A stretch of 64,000 nucleotides of DNA from Flavobacterium beibuense F44-8 (GTDB taxonomy: Bacteria > Bacteroidota > Bacteroidia > Flavobacteriales > Flavobacteriaceae): positions 145,945-209,944 of the forward strand of contig NZ_JRLV01000008.1 in NCBI RefSeq assembly GCF_000769915.1, given 5' to 3'. A model generated the notes under the pieces. It had not been told where the DNA came from. It did no database searches and worked only from the letters and a program-made list of their open reading frames with translations. Position numbers and translations under genes: made by a program. Positions 8,312-16,500 of this stretch are shown one piece after another. How positions within the stretch are numbered: position 1 is the stretch's first letter; each line of letters starts with the position of its first letter.

Positions 8312-9481
8312 TTAGCAGGTTGCCTGCACCGGTACTTCGTTTTTGGTTCGGCTCATTAAAATCAGGATAATAATTATCCCTGCCGTAGCCATAGCTGCAC
8401 CCACAAGATTTGGCGAAGCATAACTAAAACCTGCAGCAAGTGGTAAACCTCCTAAAAAGGCACCAAGGGCATTACCTATATTAAACCCGGCCTGTAGCGT
8501 GGCAGAAGCAATCATTTCGGCATCCTTGGCTGTTTTTATCATTAATATCTGTATAGGTGCAATAAGTGCAAATGATATACATCCGGTAAGGAAAACCAAG
8601 GTTAACGACAGGTACTGGTTAGCCGATCCAAAATAAACCGTTAGCAACACACCCGTCATTGCCAATAACAGGGCGAAGGCTGTTGGGGCAGGAGAGAAGC
8701 GGTCGGCAAGGCGCCCACCTAAAAAGTTTCCGGCAACCATACCCAGTCCGGTAAGTATCATGATATACGGAATATTCTCGGCAGCAAATCCTGAGATATT
8801 AGTAAGCAGCGGGGCAATGTAGCTAATCCAGCTGAACAGTCCGCCAAAACCAATAGCAGTAAGCAGGATTATTAACCACGAATTTAACTTGCCAAAGAAT
8901 TTTAACTGGTGTTTTATCCTGTTGTCTCTATTGGCTTCCATGTGAGGCATCCATAATAGTAGTGCCAAAAAGGTAATGAGCCCAATAGCGGCGATAATCA
9001 CAAAGGTATAGCGCCAGCTAAAATGTTGCCCTATGTATGTCCCTAACGGAACCCCCACAACATTGGCAATGGTTAACCCCGAAAACATAATGGCGATAGA
9101 CTGTGCTTCCTTACCCTTATCGGCAAGTTTGCTGGCTACTACGGCACCTACGCCAAAAAAGGCTCCGTGAGGTAAGCCCGACAGTAAACGTGAGGCTAAA
9201 AGTATATTATAATTTGGGGCAAAAATGGAAAGCGCATTAAAAACGGCAAGCATCAGTGCCAGTATAAGCAGCATTTTTTTAGGCGGAAGGTTTCTTCCGG
9301 CAATTACTAAAATAGGGGCGCCTATCACCACTCCAAGTGCGTAAGCCGATATTAAATATCCCGCTTTTGGTATAGATACCTTCAGGTCGGCAGCGATATC
9401 GGGCAACAGCCCCATAATCACAAACTCGGTAATACCAATGGTTAGTCCGCCAAGCAATAAGGCGAAAAGACTCTTTTTCAT
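8312..9481 (-). CDS. MFS transporter, AraJ/DHA1-like efflux permease
   Basis: An inner membrane proton-driven exporter of 389 residues with about twelve hydrophobic helices. The N-terminal helix carries GGLTIGITEFVIMGLLPDIA, typical of the arabinose-efflux-permease (AraJ, YdhP) branch. The loop after helix 2 has AGRNLPPKKML in place of the usual GxxxDRxGR, which is normal in this branch. A proline-bearing motif (GVPLGTYIGQHFSWRYTF) lies after helix 5. It is divergent from an AraC-family regulator, with a tandem operator in the shared 91-base interval, so the regulator probably controls it. Confidence 0.9.
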   Translation of the reverse strand: MKKSLFALLLGGLTIGITEFVIMGLLPDIAADLKVSIPKAGYLISAYALGVVIGAPILVIAGRNLPPKKMLLILALMLAVFNALSIFAPNYNILLASRLLSGLPHGAFFGVGAVVASKLADKGKEAQSIAIMFSGLTIANVVGVPLGTYIGQHFSWRYTFVIIAAIGLITFLALLLWMPHMEANRDNRIKHQLKFFGKLNSWLIILLTAIGFGGLFSWISYIAPLLTNISGFAAENIPYIMILTGLGMVAGNFLGGRLADRFSPAPTAFALLLAMTGVLLTVYFGSANQYLSLTLVFLTGCISFALIAPIQILMIKTAKDAEMIASATLQAGFNIGNALGAFLGGLPLAAGFSYASPNLVGAAMATAGIIIILILMSRTKNEVPVQATC

Positions 9482-9535
9482 AACTAATCTCTCTAAAAGT
9501 GAAGGTGCAAATTTCGGGCGATATATCTCAATTAA

Positions 9536-9573
9536 ATTGTAAATTTGTGATACATAATTGTAATAATGTGATA
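9536..9573. promoter_or_regulatory. Tandem operator between AraC regulator and MFS gene
   Basis: ATTGTAAATTTGTGATA (9536-9552) and ATTGTAATAATGTGATA (9557-9573) agree at 14 of 17 positions. They repeat with a 21-bp period, two helical turns, in the same orientation. That is the classic arrangement of AraC-family half sites. The second copy ends at the start codon of the regulator, so binding should repress its own expression. Confidence 0.7.
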
Positions 9574-10409
9574 TGAGAAGGCTTAATCAGTTTGAAACGT
9601 TGGTAATACATGAATTTGAGGAAGATAAGTTCCATCTTCCGGCACATACTCATACCTATTATGAGCTTATTTATATAGTAAGCGGACACGGAATACACGA
9701 ACTTAACAACAATATGATTCCGTATAAGGCGGGCGATTTGTTTGCGCTGGCCCCTGAGGATCGTCATTATTTTGATATTAAATCCAGAACCCGATTTGTG
9801 TATATTAAGTTTACCGACAGTTATTTCAGTTCCAAGAAAAATCTGGTGACCGATGACTTGGTACTTAATACGCCACAATCTATAATGCGGGAAAAGATGC
9901 TCAAGGAAACACTGCTTAAGCTTGATGAGCCCTGTGCTACCATCCTAAAGAATACGGTTAATAATATTACTGCCTATAACTGCCGTAAGGATGTTTCGAC
10001 TTCGCCTATTGTTTTTTATCAGATACTTTCCATTTTCGGGCTCATACGGGAAACTGTGAAGGGAATGGAGTTACCCATACGCGGATGCACTTTTAATGAT
10101 AATCAGGTACTATCATATATTCATGAAAATATATACAGTCCTAAAAGCATACAGAGTAAAGCTATAGCGCAGCATTTTAATATTGCCCAAACGTATTTTA
10201 GCGCCTATTTTAAAAGGAATTTCGGGATTACCTACAGGGATTATATCAATAACCTTAAAGTACAGCTCATAGAGAAAAGGATAGCAGGTAAAAACATGCC
10301 CATTAAACAAATTGCTTATGAGTTTGGTTTTACCGATGAAAGTCATCTTACCAATTATTTTAAGAAGCATAAGAAGATGAAACCAAGTGAATATGTTAAA
10401 AATCAGTAG
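9573..10409 (+). CDS. AraC family transcriptional regulator
   Basis: 278 residues. The N-terminal cupin (about 10-150) starts with FHLPAHTHTYYELIYIVSGHG, the usual effector-sensing barrel with histidines. The C-terminal HTH pair (about 175-275) contains IAQHFNIAQTYFSAYFKRNF and the second helix-turn-helix PIKQIAYEFGFTDESHLTNY, ending KPSEYVKN. It is divergent from an MFS exporter and carries a tandem direct repeat over its start codon. It likely senses a small molecule handled by the exporter. There is no purine-rich ribosome site in front of the ATG. Confidence 0.93.
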   Translation: MRRLNQFETLVIHEFEEDKFHLPAHTHTYYELIYIVSGHGIHELNNNMIPYKAGDLFALAPEDRHYFDIKSRTRFVYIKFTDSYFSSKKNLVTDDLVLNTPQSIMREKMLKETLLKLDEPCATILKNTVNNITAYNCRKDVSTSPIVFYQILSIFGLIRETVKGMELPIRGCTFNDNQVLSYIHENIYSPKSIQSKAIAQHFNIAQTYFSAYFKRNFGITYRDYINNLKVQLIEKRIAGKNMPIKQIAYEFGFTDESHLTNYFKKHKKMKPSEYVKNQ

Positions 10410-10474
10410 CTTATTTTAACATTTGAATGCGTTTTTTTAATAATCTTATGGGAAAAACCTGATGTTGAGAGTTT

Positions 10475-10482
10475 TATATTTG
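10475..10482 (+). promoter_or_regulatory. -7 element upstream of the small lipoprotein
   Basis: TATATTTG is a full match to TAnnTTTG, 36 bases before the ATG. No TTG at the ideal distance was found, so confidence is limited. Confidence 0.4.
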
Positions 10483-10517
10483 AATACTAAACACATTACT
10501 AATTAAAACTAAACATT

Positions 10518-10733
10518 ATGAACATGAGATTGCTAAAAAACACGCTTTTTGCCGGTTTATTTGTAGCAGCATTAAGCTTAACCTCTTGCGGAGAGAAGAA
10601 AGAAAACAAAGATGCTGAAATGGAAAACACTGAAACTATGGACGCTCCTGACGAAGGTATGGATATGGATGTAGACGTAGATGTTAACCAGGACACAACA
10701 AAAGTAGATGTAGAAATGGATACAATGCATTAA
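10518..10733 (+). CDS. Small acidic lipoprotein
   Basis: 71 residues. A signal peptide (MNMRLLKNTLFAGLFVAALS) ends in the lipobox LTSC, with the modified Cys at about residue 24. The mature part is highly acidic and methionine rich, with the alternating run MDMDVDVDVNQD and a second VDVEMDTMH. Such Asp/Met-rich tails can bind divalent metals, but nothing in the sequence proves it. It sits alone behind a -7 element and before a strong terminator. I do not recognise a family. Confidence 0.75.
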   Translation: MNMRLLKNTLFAGLFVAALSLTSCGEKKENKDAEMENTETMDAPDEGMDMDVDVDVNQDTTKVDVEMDTMH

Positions 10734-10764
10734 GATTGCATCTGAAATCTAAATAACACTAAGG

Positions 10765-10786
10765 GCAGCCAATTGGCTGCTTTTTT
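10765..10786 (+). terminator. Intrinsic terminator of the small lipoprotein
   Basis: GCAGCCAATTGGCTGC is a perfect palindrome followed by TTTTTT. The T-run overlaps the stop codon of the minus-strand phosphoesterase gene. Confidence 0.9.
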
Positions 10787-11345
10787 ATTCCTGTAAAAGG
10801 TGTTGGGCAATGATATTCCATTGTTTAGAGTCGTGTTGCAGGAGGTAAATTCCCTGTACTTCAAACTGCACTTTATAGGGCTTATTTTTATACACTGACC
10901 ATGCTTTTTCAAATTCGGGATAGGTAAGGTCGCGGTAACCGATGGTCATGTGCGGATGATAGTCGTTATCATGAAACTGTATTTGGGTGTTAGGGAATGC
11001 CTGGCTAAACTGCTTAATAATGCTTTGCTGAACAGATAATAATTGAGCAGAATATTCTGGTTGTACATATATAACCGGAGCTTTACTATTATTGAAACAT
11101 CCAAAACCGTTTAATCCTAATTCGAATTTATTAATGCTGAAACTGAGGTTGTGAAACCACTGCATTAATAAGTCATGTTCTTTCTCATCAAGGTGAAAAG
11201 GTGTTTTTAGGGTGATGTGTGGTATAACCCTTAGGGCTTTGCGGCTGTTGTAGTTTATGGCAATATCTTTTTTAAAGACTGTTACCTGTTCACAAATTTC
11301 CTGAGGAGGGATTAACGCAATAAAATAACGGTTTTGTGATGGCAT
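10785..11345 (-). CDS. 2H phosphoesterase (2'-5' RNA ligase family)
   Basis: 186 residues starting MPSQNRYFIALIPPQEICEQ. The two catalytic histidine motifs of the 2H superfamily are present: PHITLKTPF near residue 47 and HPHMTIGYR near residue 136. These bind a 2',3'-cyclic or similar phosphoester in RNA or a nucleotide. ATG 11345 is favoured because a consensus promoter ends only a few bases before it. Members of this family include LigT/ThpR-like proteins, but the physiological substrate here is unknown. Confidence 0.85.
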   Translation of the reverse strand: MPSQNRYFIALIPPQEICEQVTVFKKDIAINYNSRKALRVIPHITLKTPFHLDEKEHDLLMQWFHNLSFSINKFELGLNGFGCFNNSKAPVIYVQPEYSAQLLSVQQSIIKQFSQAFPNTQIQFHDNDYHPHMTIGYRDLTYPEFEKAWSVYKNKPYKVQFEVQGIYLLQHDSKQWNIIAQHLLQE

Positions 11346-11357
11346 GGTGTTTTTACA

Positions 11358-11384
11358 CAAATATACCTATTTGCCTTAAAACAA
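11358..11384 (-). promoter_or_regulatory. Promoter of the 2H phosphoesterase
   Basis: Minus strand: TTG (11384-11382), 16 bases, TATATTTG (11365-11358). The -33 TTG lies in the T-run side of the terminator hairpin of the upstream gene. Transcription would start about 7 bases before the ATG at 11345. Confidence 0.7.
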
Positions 11385-11411
11385 AATACAGCCCTTGGAG
11401 GGGCTGTATTT
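11384..11411 (-). terminator. Terminator of the SBBP/PKD protein
   Basis: AAATACAGCCC and GGGCTGTATTT (11384-11394 and 11401-11411) form an 11-bp stem with a 6-base loop, followed on the minus strand by TTTGTTTT. Confidence 0.85.
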
Positions 11412-11519
11412 AAAAAGTAGTTTCTTGGCACAGATGCCGGAGGCAAGGTGTGCCGCTACAAATCTAAGTATTTTTAGGCTTTTTGTTGTTTTCTTAAATG
11501 TTAATATATTAACTGATAT

Positions 11520-13481
11520 TTACTTTTTAAATATTTTAACGGTCTTTGTATTGCCACTTTCGGTTTGTAATTCCAGCATGTAACTACCTGCCTGATATGC
11601 CGATAAACTGATGCTGTTATCCCCGTTAACAAGTTCTCCTGTTTTTAGAATACTCCCTGTTACTGAATAGATAGTGTATTTTAATGTGGTGTTGCTTGAT
11701 ATGTTAAGTGTGTCTTTTACCGGGTTTGGATAAATAACTGTTTTAGCTAAAGTAAAACTCTCAGTGTTTAAAACTGCTTCAATTTCGTTGCAATAGGTTT
11801 CACTGCCGCAATCATTTGTTACGGTTACACATACATTATAGGTATTGCTTACTGTATAAGTATGACTTGGGTTTTCATCTGTAGATGTGTTTTCATCACC
11901 AAAATTCCATTCAATGCTGTCGTAGGGTTGTGATCCTGTATAGGTAAAAGAAAAGGAAAGCTGATCTTCATTGTCCTGTTCAAAACTGAATTCGGGTGTT
12001 GGCAATGTGCAGTCACAGTTGACTAAACCATATTTAGCCACAAAAAAATCGTAACCCTGCCCTGAGTTAGACATTTGGTTTTCTCCTATAGTAAGACTGC
12101 CGTCAAACTGTCCGCCAATGTAATAACTGTTGTAGCTGTCTGCAGCTATGGCTGAACTAAATTCATTATCGCCAAAATTAGTGTCTATCGTATTAATTTC
12201 TGAAAGGCTGCCATCGTTAGTATTAAAACTGGCCAGTAATATATCATAACCTTCATTGTCTTCCTGGGTATAGGTAGTTTCTCCCCACGTTATACCACTG
12301 TGACTTGCAGTTATGGCTACCTTATTATTGTTTATTGTTATAGCATTAGCCCTGGCAGCTGCAGGAGTTTCGGCATTGGTACTCCATTGCGCTTCTCCAT
12401 TAGCATTAAGCTTTAGTATAAAGGGGAATTCATGAGGCTGGTTTGATGTAAACGATTCTCCGGCAAAACTGTCGTTGTTTAATGTGCCTCCTGTTATGTA
12501 TATATTATTATTGCTGTCCAAACATAAATCTTCAAGAAAACCGTTCACTCCGGGAGTGTTACCCTGTTTCCATAAATAGTTTCCCTGGTTGTTAAATGCA
12601 GCTATATACATGTTTGAAGTGACAGTCTCTCCGTTTATCGTTAAAGTTCCGTCACTGTTTGTATTACCGCCTATGTAAAAATTTCCTGTTGTATGGTTTC
12701 TTATTAGTTTGTAATTAGATAGTACGCCTGTAAATTGTATGTCGGGCTGTATTGCTTCAATAAAGGTGCCGTTAGTATCATATTTAAGTATAAAAAAGTT
12801 ATCGCCTTCAGTTGTGTTTACAAATGCTTCGTTGGCATATGTCCCTTCGGGTAAAATGCATAACCAGTAAGAGTTTCCTTCAGGGTCTGTTTGTAAGTCA
12901 AGGCCTAAAGAATGAGATTGTGCTTCTGCAACAGTTACATTATCTGCCTGTGGCATTTCCAACCATTGGAATTCTCCTTCAGCATTGTATTTGGTAATAA
13001 ATAAGGTTTGCTTTTGCTCTCCGTCGTTAGGTGAATAAGGTAAGGCTACATCAGTATCAATATTTGCCGGAAAATTTTGAGAAGTTCGGTAAACTGTGCC
13101 GGCTATATATATGTTTCCCTCAGAATCGGTTTGTATGTTTTTAATATAATCGGCATCACCACTTCCTATTATTTTAGACCATCTGAATGTACCGCTACAA
13201 TCGTAGCTGGCAACAATGTAATCTCTATTACTTCCTGAGTCGTATGAAGTGAGATCCATACCATCCAGTTGTAGCCCTGTTTTTCCAATAGTTGCCAGGA
13301 AATACATATTCCCGTTTGAATCGGTGACTATAGATGTTGTTTTTTCTCCTCCCTGTATTTGCATAACACTACCACCGCCAGAGCTCCATTGCCAGGTTTG
13401 AGAGTATGTTGCAATACTAATAAATAGTGTTGTAATGATTAAAAGAGTTTTGAGAGTAAAGTAGTTTTTTTTCATTTTCAT
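11520..13481 (-). CDS. T9SS-secreted protein with SBBP-like propeller repeats and a PKD domain
   Basis: 653 residues. A signal peptide (LLIITTLFISIATYSQ) is followed by beta-propeller repeats of the SBBP type, seen as DSNGNMYFLATIG, DSEGNIYIAGTVY and DSNNNIYITGGTL. A PKD domain near residues 500-575 has the signature IEWNFGDENTSTDENPSH then TYTVSNTYNVCVTV. The last 75 residues (VIYPNPVKDTLNISSN ... YMLELQTESGNTKTVKIFKK) are a type A T9SS sorting domain, which directs secretion through the outer membrane. It probably ends on the cell surface or outside. It has its own terminator and is not coupled to the large gene upstream. Confidence 0.87.
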   Translation of the reverse strand: MKMKKNYFTLKTLLIITTLFISIATYSQTWQWSSGGGSVMQIQGGEKTTSIVTDSNGNMYFLATIGKTGLQLDGMDLTSYDSGSNRDYIVASYDCSGTFRWSKIIGSGDADYIKNIQTDSEGNIYIAGTVYRTSQNFPANIDTDVALPYSPNDGEQKQTLFITKYNAEGEFQWLEMPQADNVTVAEAQSHSLGLDLQTDPEGNSYWLCILPEGTYANEAFVNTTEGDNFFILKYDTNGTFIEAIQPDIQFTGVLSNYKLIRNHTTGNFYIGGNTNSDGTLTINGETVTSNMYIAAFNNQGNYLWKQGNTPGVNGFLEDLCLDSNNNIYITGGTLNNDSFAGESFTSNQPHEFPFILKLNANGEAQWSTNAETPAAARANAITINNNKVAITASHSGITWGETTYTQEDNEGYDILLASFNTNDGSLSEINTIDTNFGDNEFSSAIAADSYNSYYIGGQFDGSLTIGENQMSNSGQGYDFFVAKYGLVNCDCTLPTPEFSFEQDNEDQLSFSFTYTGSQPYDSIEWNFGDENTSTDENPSHTYTVSNTYNVCVTVTNDCGSETYCNEIEAVLNTESFTLAKTVIYPNPVKDTLNISSNTTLKYTIYSVTGSILKTGELVNGDNSISLSAYQAGSYMLELQTESGNTKTVKIFKK

Positions 13482-13515
13482 TTTTGATTAAAATCAAACG
13501 CTTGTAAAGAACAAA

Positions 13516-13538
13516 AGCCGGCAGTGTTGCTGCCGGCT
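13516..13538 (-). terminator. Terminator of the large PKD protein
   Basis: AGCCGGCA and TGCCGGCT pair around a 7-base loop; on the minus strand a TTTG/TT tract follows. Confidence 0.8.
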
Positions 13539-13556
13539 GTTTGTAAGATTATACTA

Positions 13557-16500
13557 TTATTGTATGATAAGATTTTTTTGCATCAGAATATTTCCGTTTT
13601 CTTTCATTACAACAATGTATTGTCCTGCCGGGAATCGGGATGTATTAAGATCCCACGTTCCGTTTTGTATTGCAGGAGTGTAAGACTCCAGCATTACACC
13701 CAGTAGGTTGTAAACCTGAATTGTTTTTTCAGAATCTTTTTCAAGATAAGTGAAATTCATGCTTACGTTTTCCTTAGCAGGGTTAGGAGCAATAACAAGT
13801 TCGTAACCGTTAAGTTCATCTTCCATAGCTGCCGGTCTTCCTTGTGCGCAGTCAGGGAATGGTATTTCAAACCTGTTAAGACAAGGTTTTCCGTCAATAG
13901 TAGTTTCAGCATATACCATTACTGTACCACCTGCAAATCCGTTTAACGGAATCATTTGTACAGGTTGTAAAGAGCTTCCAGGAGGGATGGTTATAGATGT
14001 TGGAACAAACATACCTTCTCCGTTAGGAAGTGAAAGCGTTACCTGTATTGGGGTAGAGTAAGGGTTGTATAGATCAAAGTATACTATATAGAAGCAGTAT
14101 CTTCCGTCATATTCAGTTTTAATATCTTTAACTCTGATGCGGAATTCACATTCTCTACAATCTTTAATCGCTATACTAACTTCATCGCTTACTCTTTTAC
14201 AGTATCCGTTGTCTAGCAGCAGAGAGTAGTTGCCGCTACCATATCCTGATAATGGAAGAGGGTTAACACTTGTGTAGCTGCCACTATCTACAGTACTGTT
14301 GTTAAATAACCACTCCCAGTGTGGGAATGGCATGTTTATGCCTCCCAAAGATCCGGCCGAAAGTAATTGTTCACAAAGTTCATAACAGCCAGATGGTACA
14401 TTCCAGAAATGTACAGAAGGGTCTTTAGGTACTACTATTTGGTTAGTACTTGAACAACCGAATTCGTTTGTGAAGCGAACCTGATATGTACCTCCTGCAA
14501 GAACTTCGATTGAAGATCCACTCATGCCGTTGCTCCATGTAAATGTTCCCGGTCCTGAAGCAGTTGCTTCAAGCTTAACTTTATATGCCGGATCACATTC
14601 AACATTTACAATTGATATACCAGGCGCTCCAGGTATTGGTTTAACAGTTACAGTATGTGTATCTGTATCTGTACAATAACCGCCTGCACCATTTGGTGTG
14701 CTAACAGTAACTTCATATGTGTATGTAGTTAAACCGGTAGCAGTATCGCTCATACTTGTCATATTATTAAATGCTGGTAGTACTGAGCCGTTTTTCTTCC
14801 AGGTATATTGAGTCCCTGCCGGTCCTGCCGGAGTAGAAAGACAGATAGTGCTGTTAAGGCAAACCTCGTCTGGGCCTGAAATGTTTGCAGCGGTTGGTTT
14901 AACAAACGTTACAATTGTTTGATTGTTAACTCCTATGTCTGTAGAACAGTCGTATGCTCCAGATACTTTTACCCAGTAAGCTCCTGATTCTGTTACATTA
15001 AATGTATTTACAGCAGTAGTGCCTAACGATACATTACCCTGCATCCACTCGTATGAAGTAGGTGTGGCTGATCCTATACCAGGGCTGTAAGTTAATGTAC
15101 TTGTGCTGCCTACACATGCAAGAGCGGGTGATGCAGTAACTGTACCGGCAAGTAAGTTTTGTTTTACATTTATTGTTTTGCTATATGTAGCTGTACATCC
15201 ATATTGATTAGTTACAATAAGTGTTATGGTCTTGTTGCCATAGCTATTGTATACTTTAGAAGGTGATGGCTGACGGTTGGTTGAACCATCTCCAAAACTC
15301 CATTCGTAAGTAAGTCCTGATTGAGGAGTAACTAAAGCCATATCAAATGATGCGTTTTCACAAATTTCTAAAGGTGCAGTGAATGTTGCATCTGGCATTG
15401 CAGGCAAATCGATTGTTATAGTTGCTGCTGAACATGCCGGATGTGCAGGAGAGGCATTTCTTTTTATTGTAAGGTCTAATGTATGTACACCCGGACTAAC
15501 AGTTGTAGTATATGTATTTGCTGCTCCGTTATATACAGTACTTCCGTCTACTTTAAATTGGTAGTTATCCATACCATTGTTAGGGTAGAAGTTAGAATGG
15601 TCTAAAAGTGTAAGTGTATATCCGCCAGAGCCGTTACAGGCAACATTGTATTTCAGGTCTGGCATGTATGGTACCAGTACTTCAGTATAGTTTGTTACAA
15701 CACAGCTGCCATAAGTTGCCTGATAGTAAATTCTGTATTTACCTGATTCATCAAACTGGAATTGAGCAGATCCTGCTGTTTGTGATATAACAGTAGATGA
15801 AGGTTGAGTAAACCAGCCATATGTTGTAGGGCTACCTGTAGCAGTAGCTGTTGCTGATATAATACCGCAATTGTTTGTTCCGCTAACAGTAACCGTTTCA
15901 CCTGTTGAGCAAGGTGTAACGCAGTTGCCGTTATAAATTGTTGCATCTGTAACAGTTGTACAGCCATTGCTGTTTTCTACTTCTGCATGATAGCTACCGT
16001 AACCGTAACCTAATGATGCAAGATTTATTGATGTTTGGCCTGCAACAGATGTGATTTCTAAACCGTTGTGATACCATTTAATAGATGATGTAGATCCGAA
16101 TCCTGACTGTATGTTTACTGTAAGGATATCATTTATTGCAGACTCAGGGCATACAGCATATACGCCTGCAGGAGTTATACTTGCTACCGGTGCCGGGATA
16201 ACTGTAATGTTTTGTGCTAAATTTAACGGGTTAATACATCCGTTAGGCAGTTCTACATATGCAGTAATAGTGAAATCAGTATCAGCACCATTATTGTTTA
16301 GATAAGTGTGGCTTATTGTTGATGCTGCACTTGTTGTTACAGGTGAAGAACCGTCACCGAAATTCCATGTTACAGTTCCTGATGTTAGACCTGAGATACT
16401 TAATGGGAATGATTCTCCTCCGCAAATTGTACTAGGAGCAACTATATTAGCAGCCGGTGTGGTTATTACATCTACATCATAAGTGAAATAATGTTCAACG

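Noticed and set aside
15695..15967. Gln-rich frame of 90 codons inside the large PKD gene
   Set aside because: Same strand but another frame; the 1628-residue frame has clear PKD modules.
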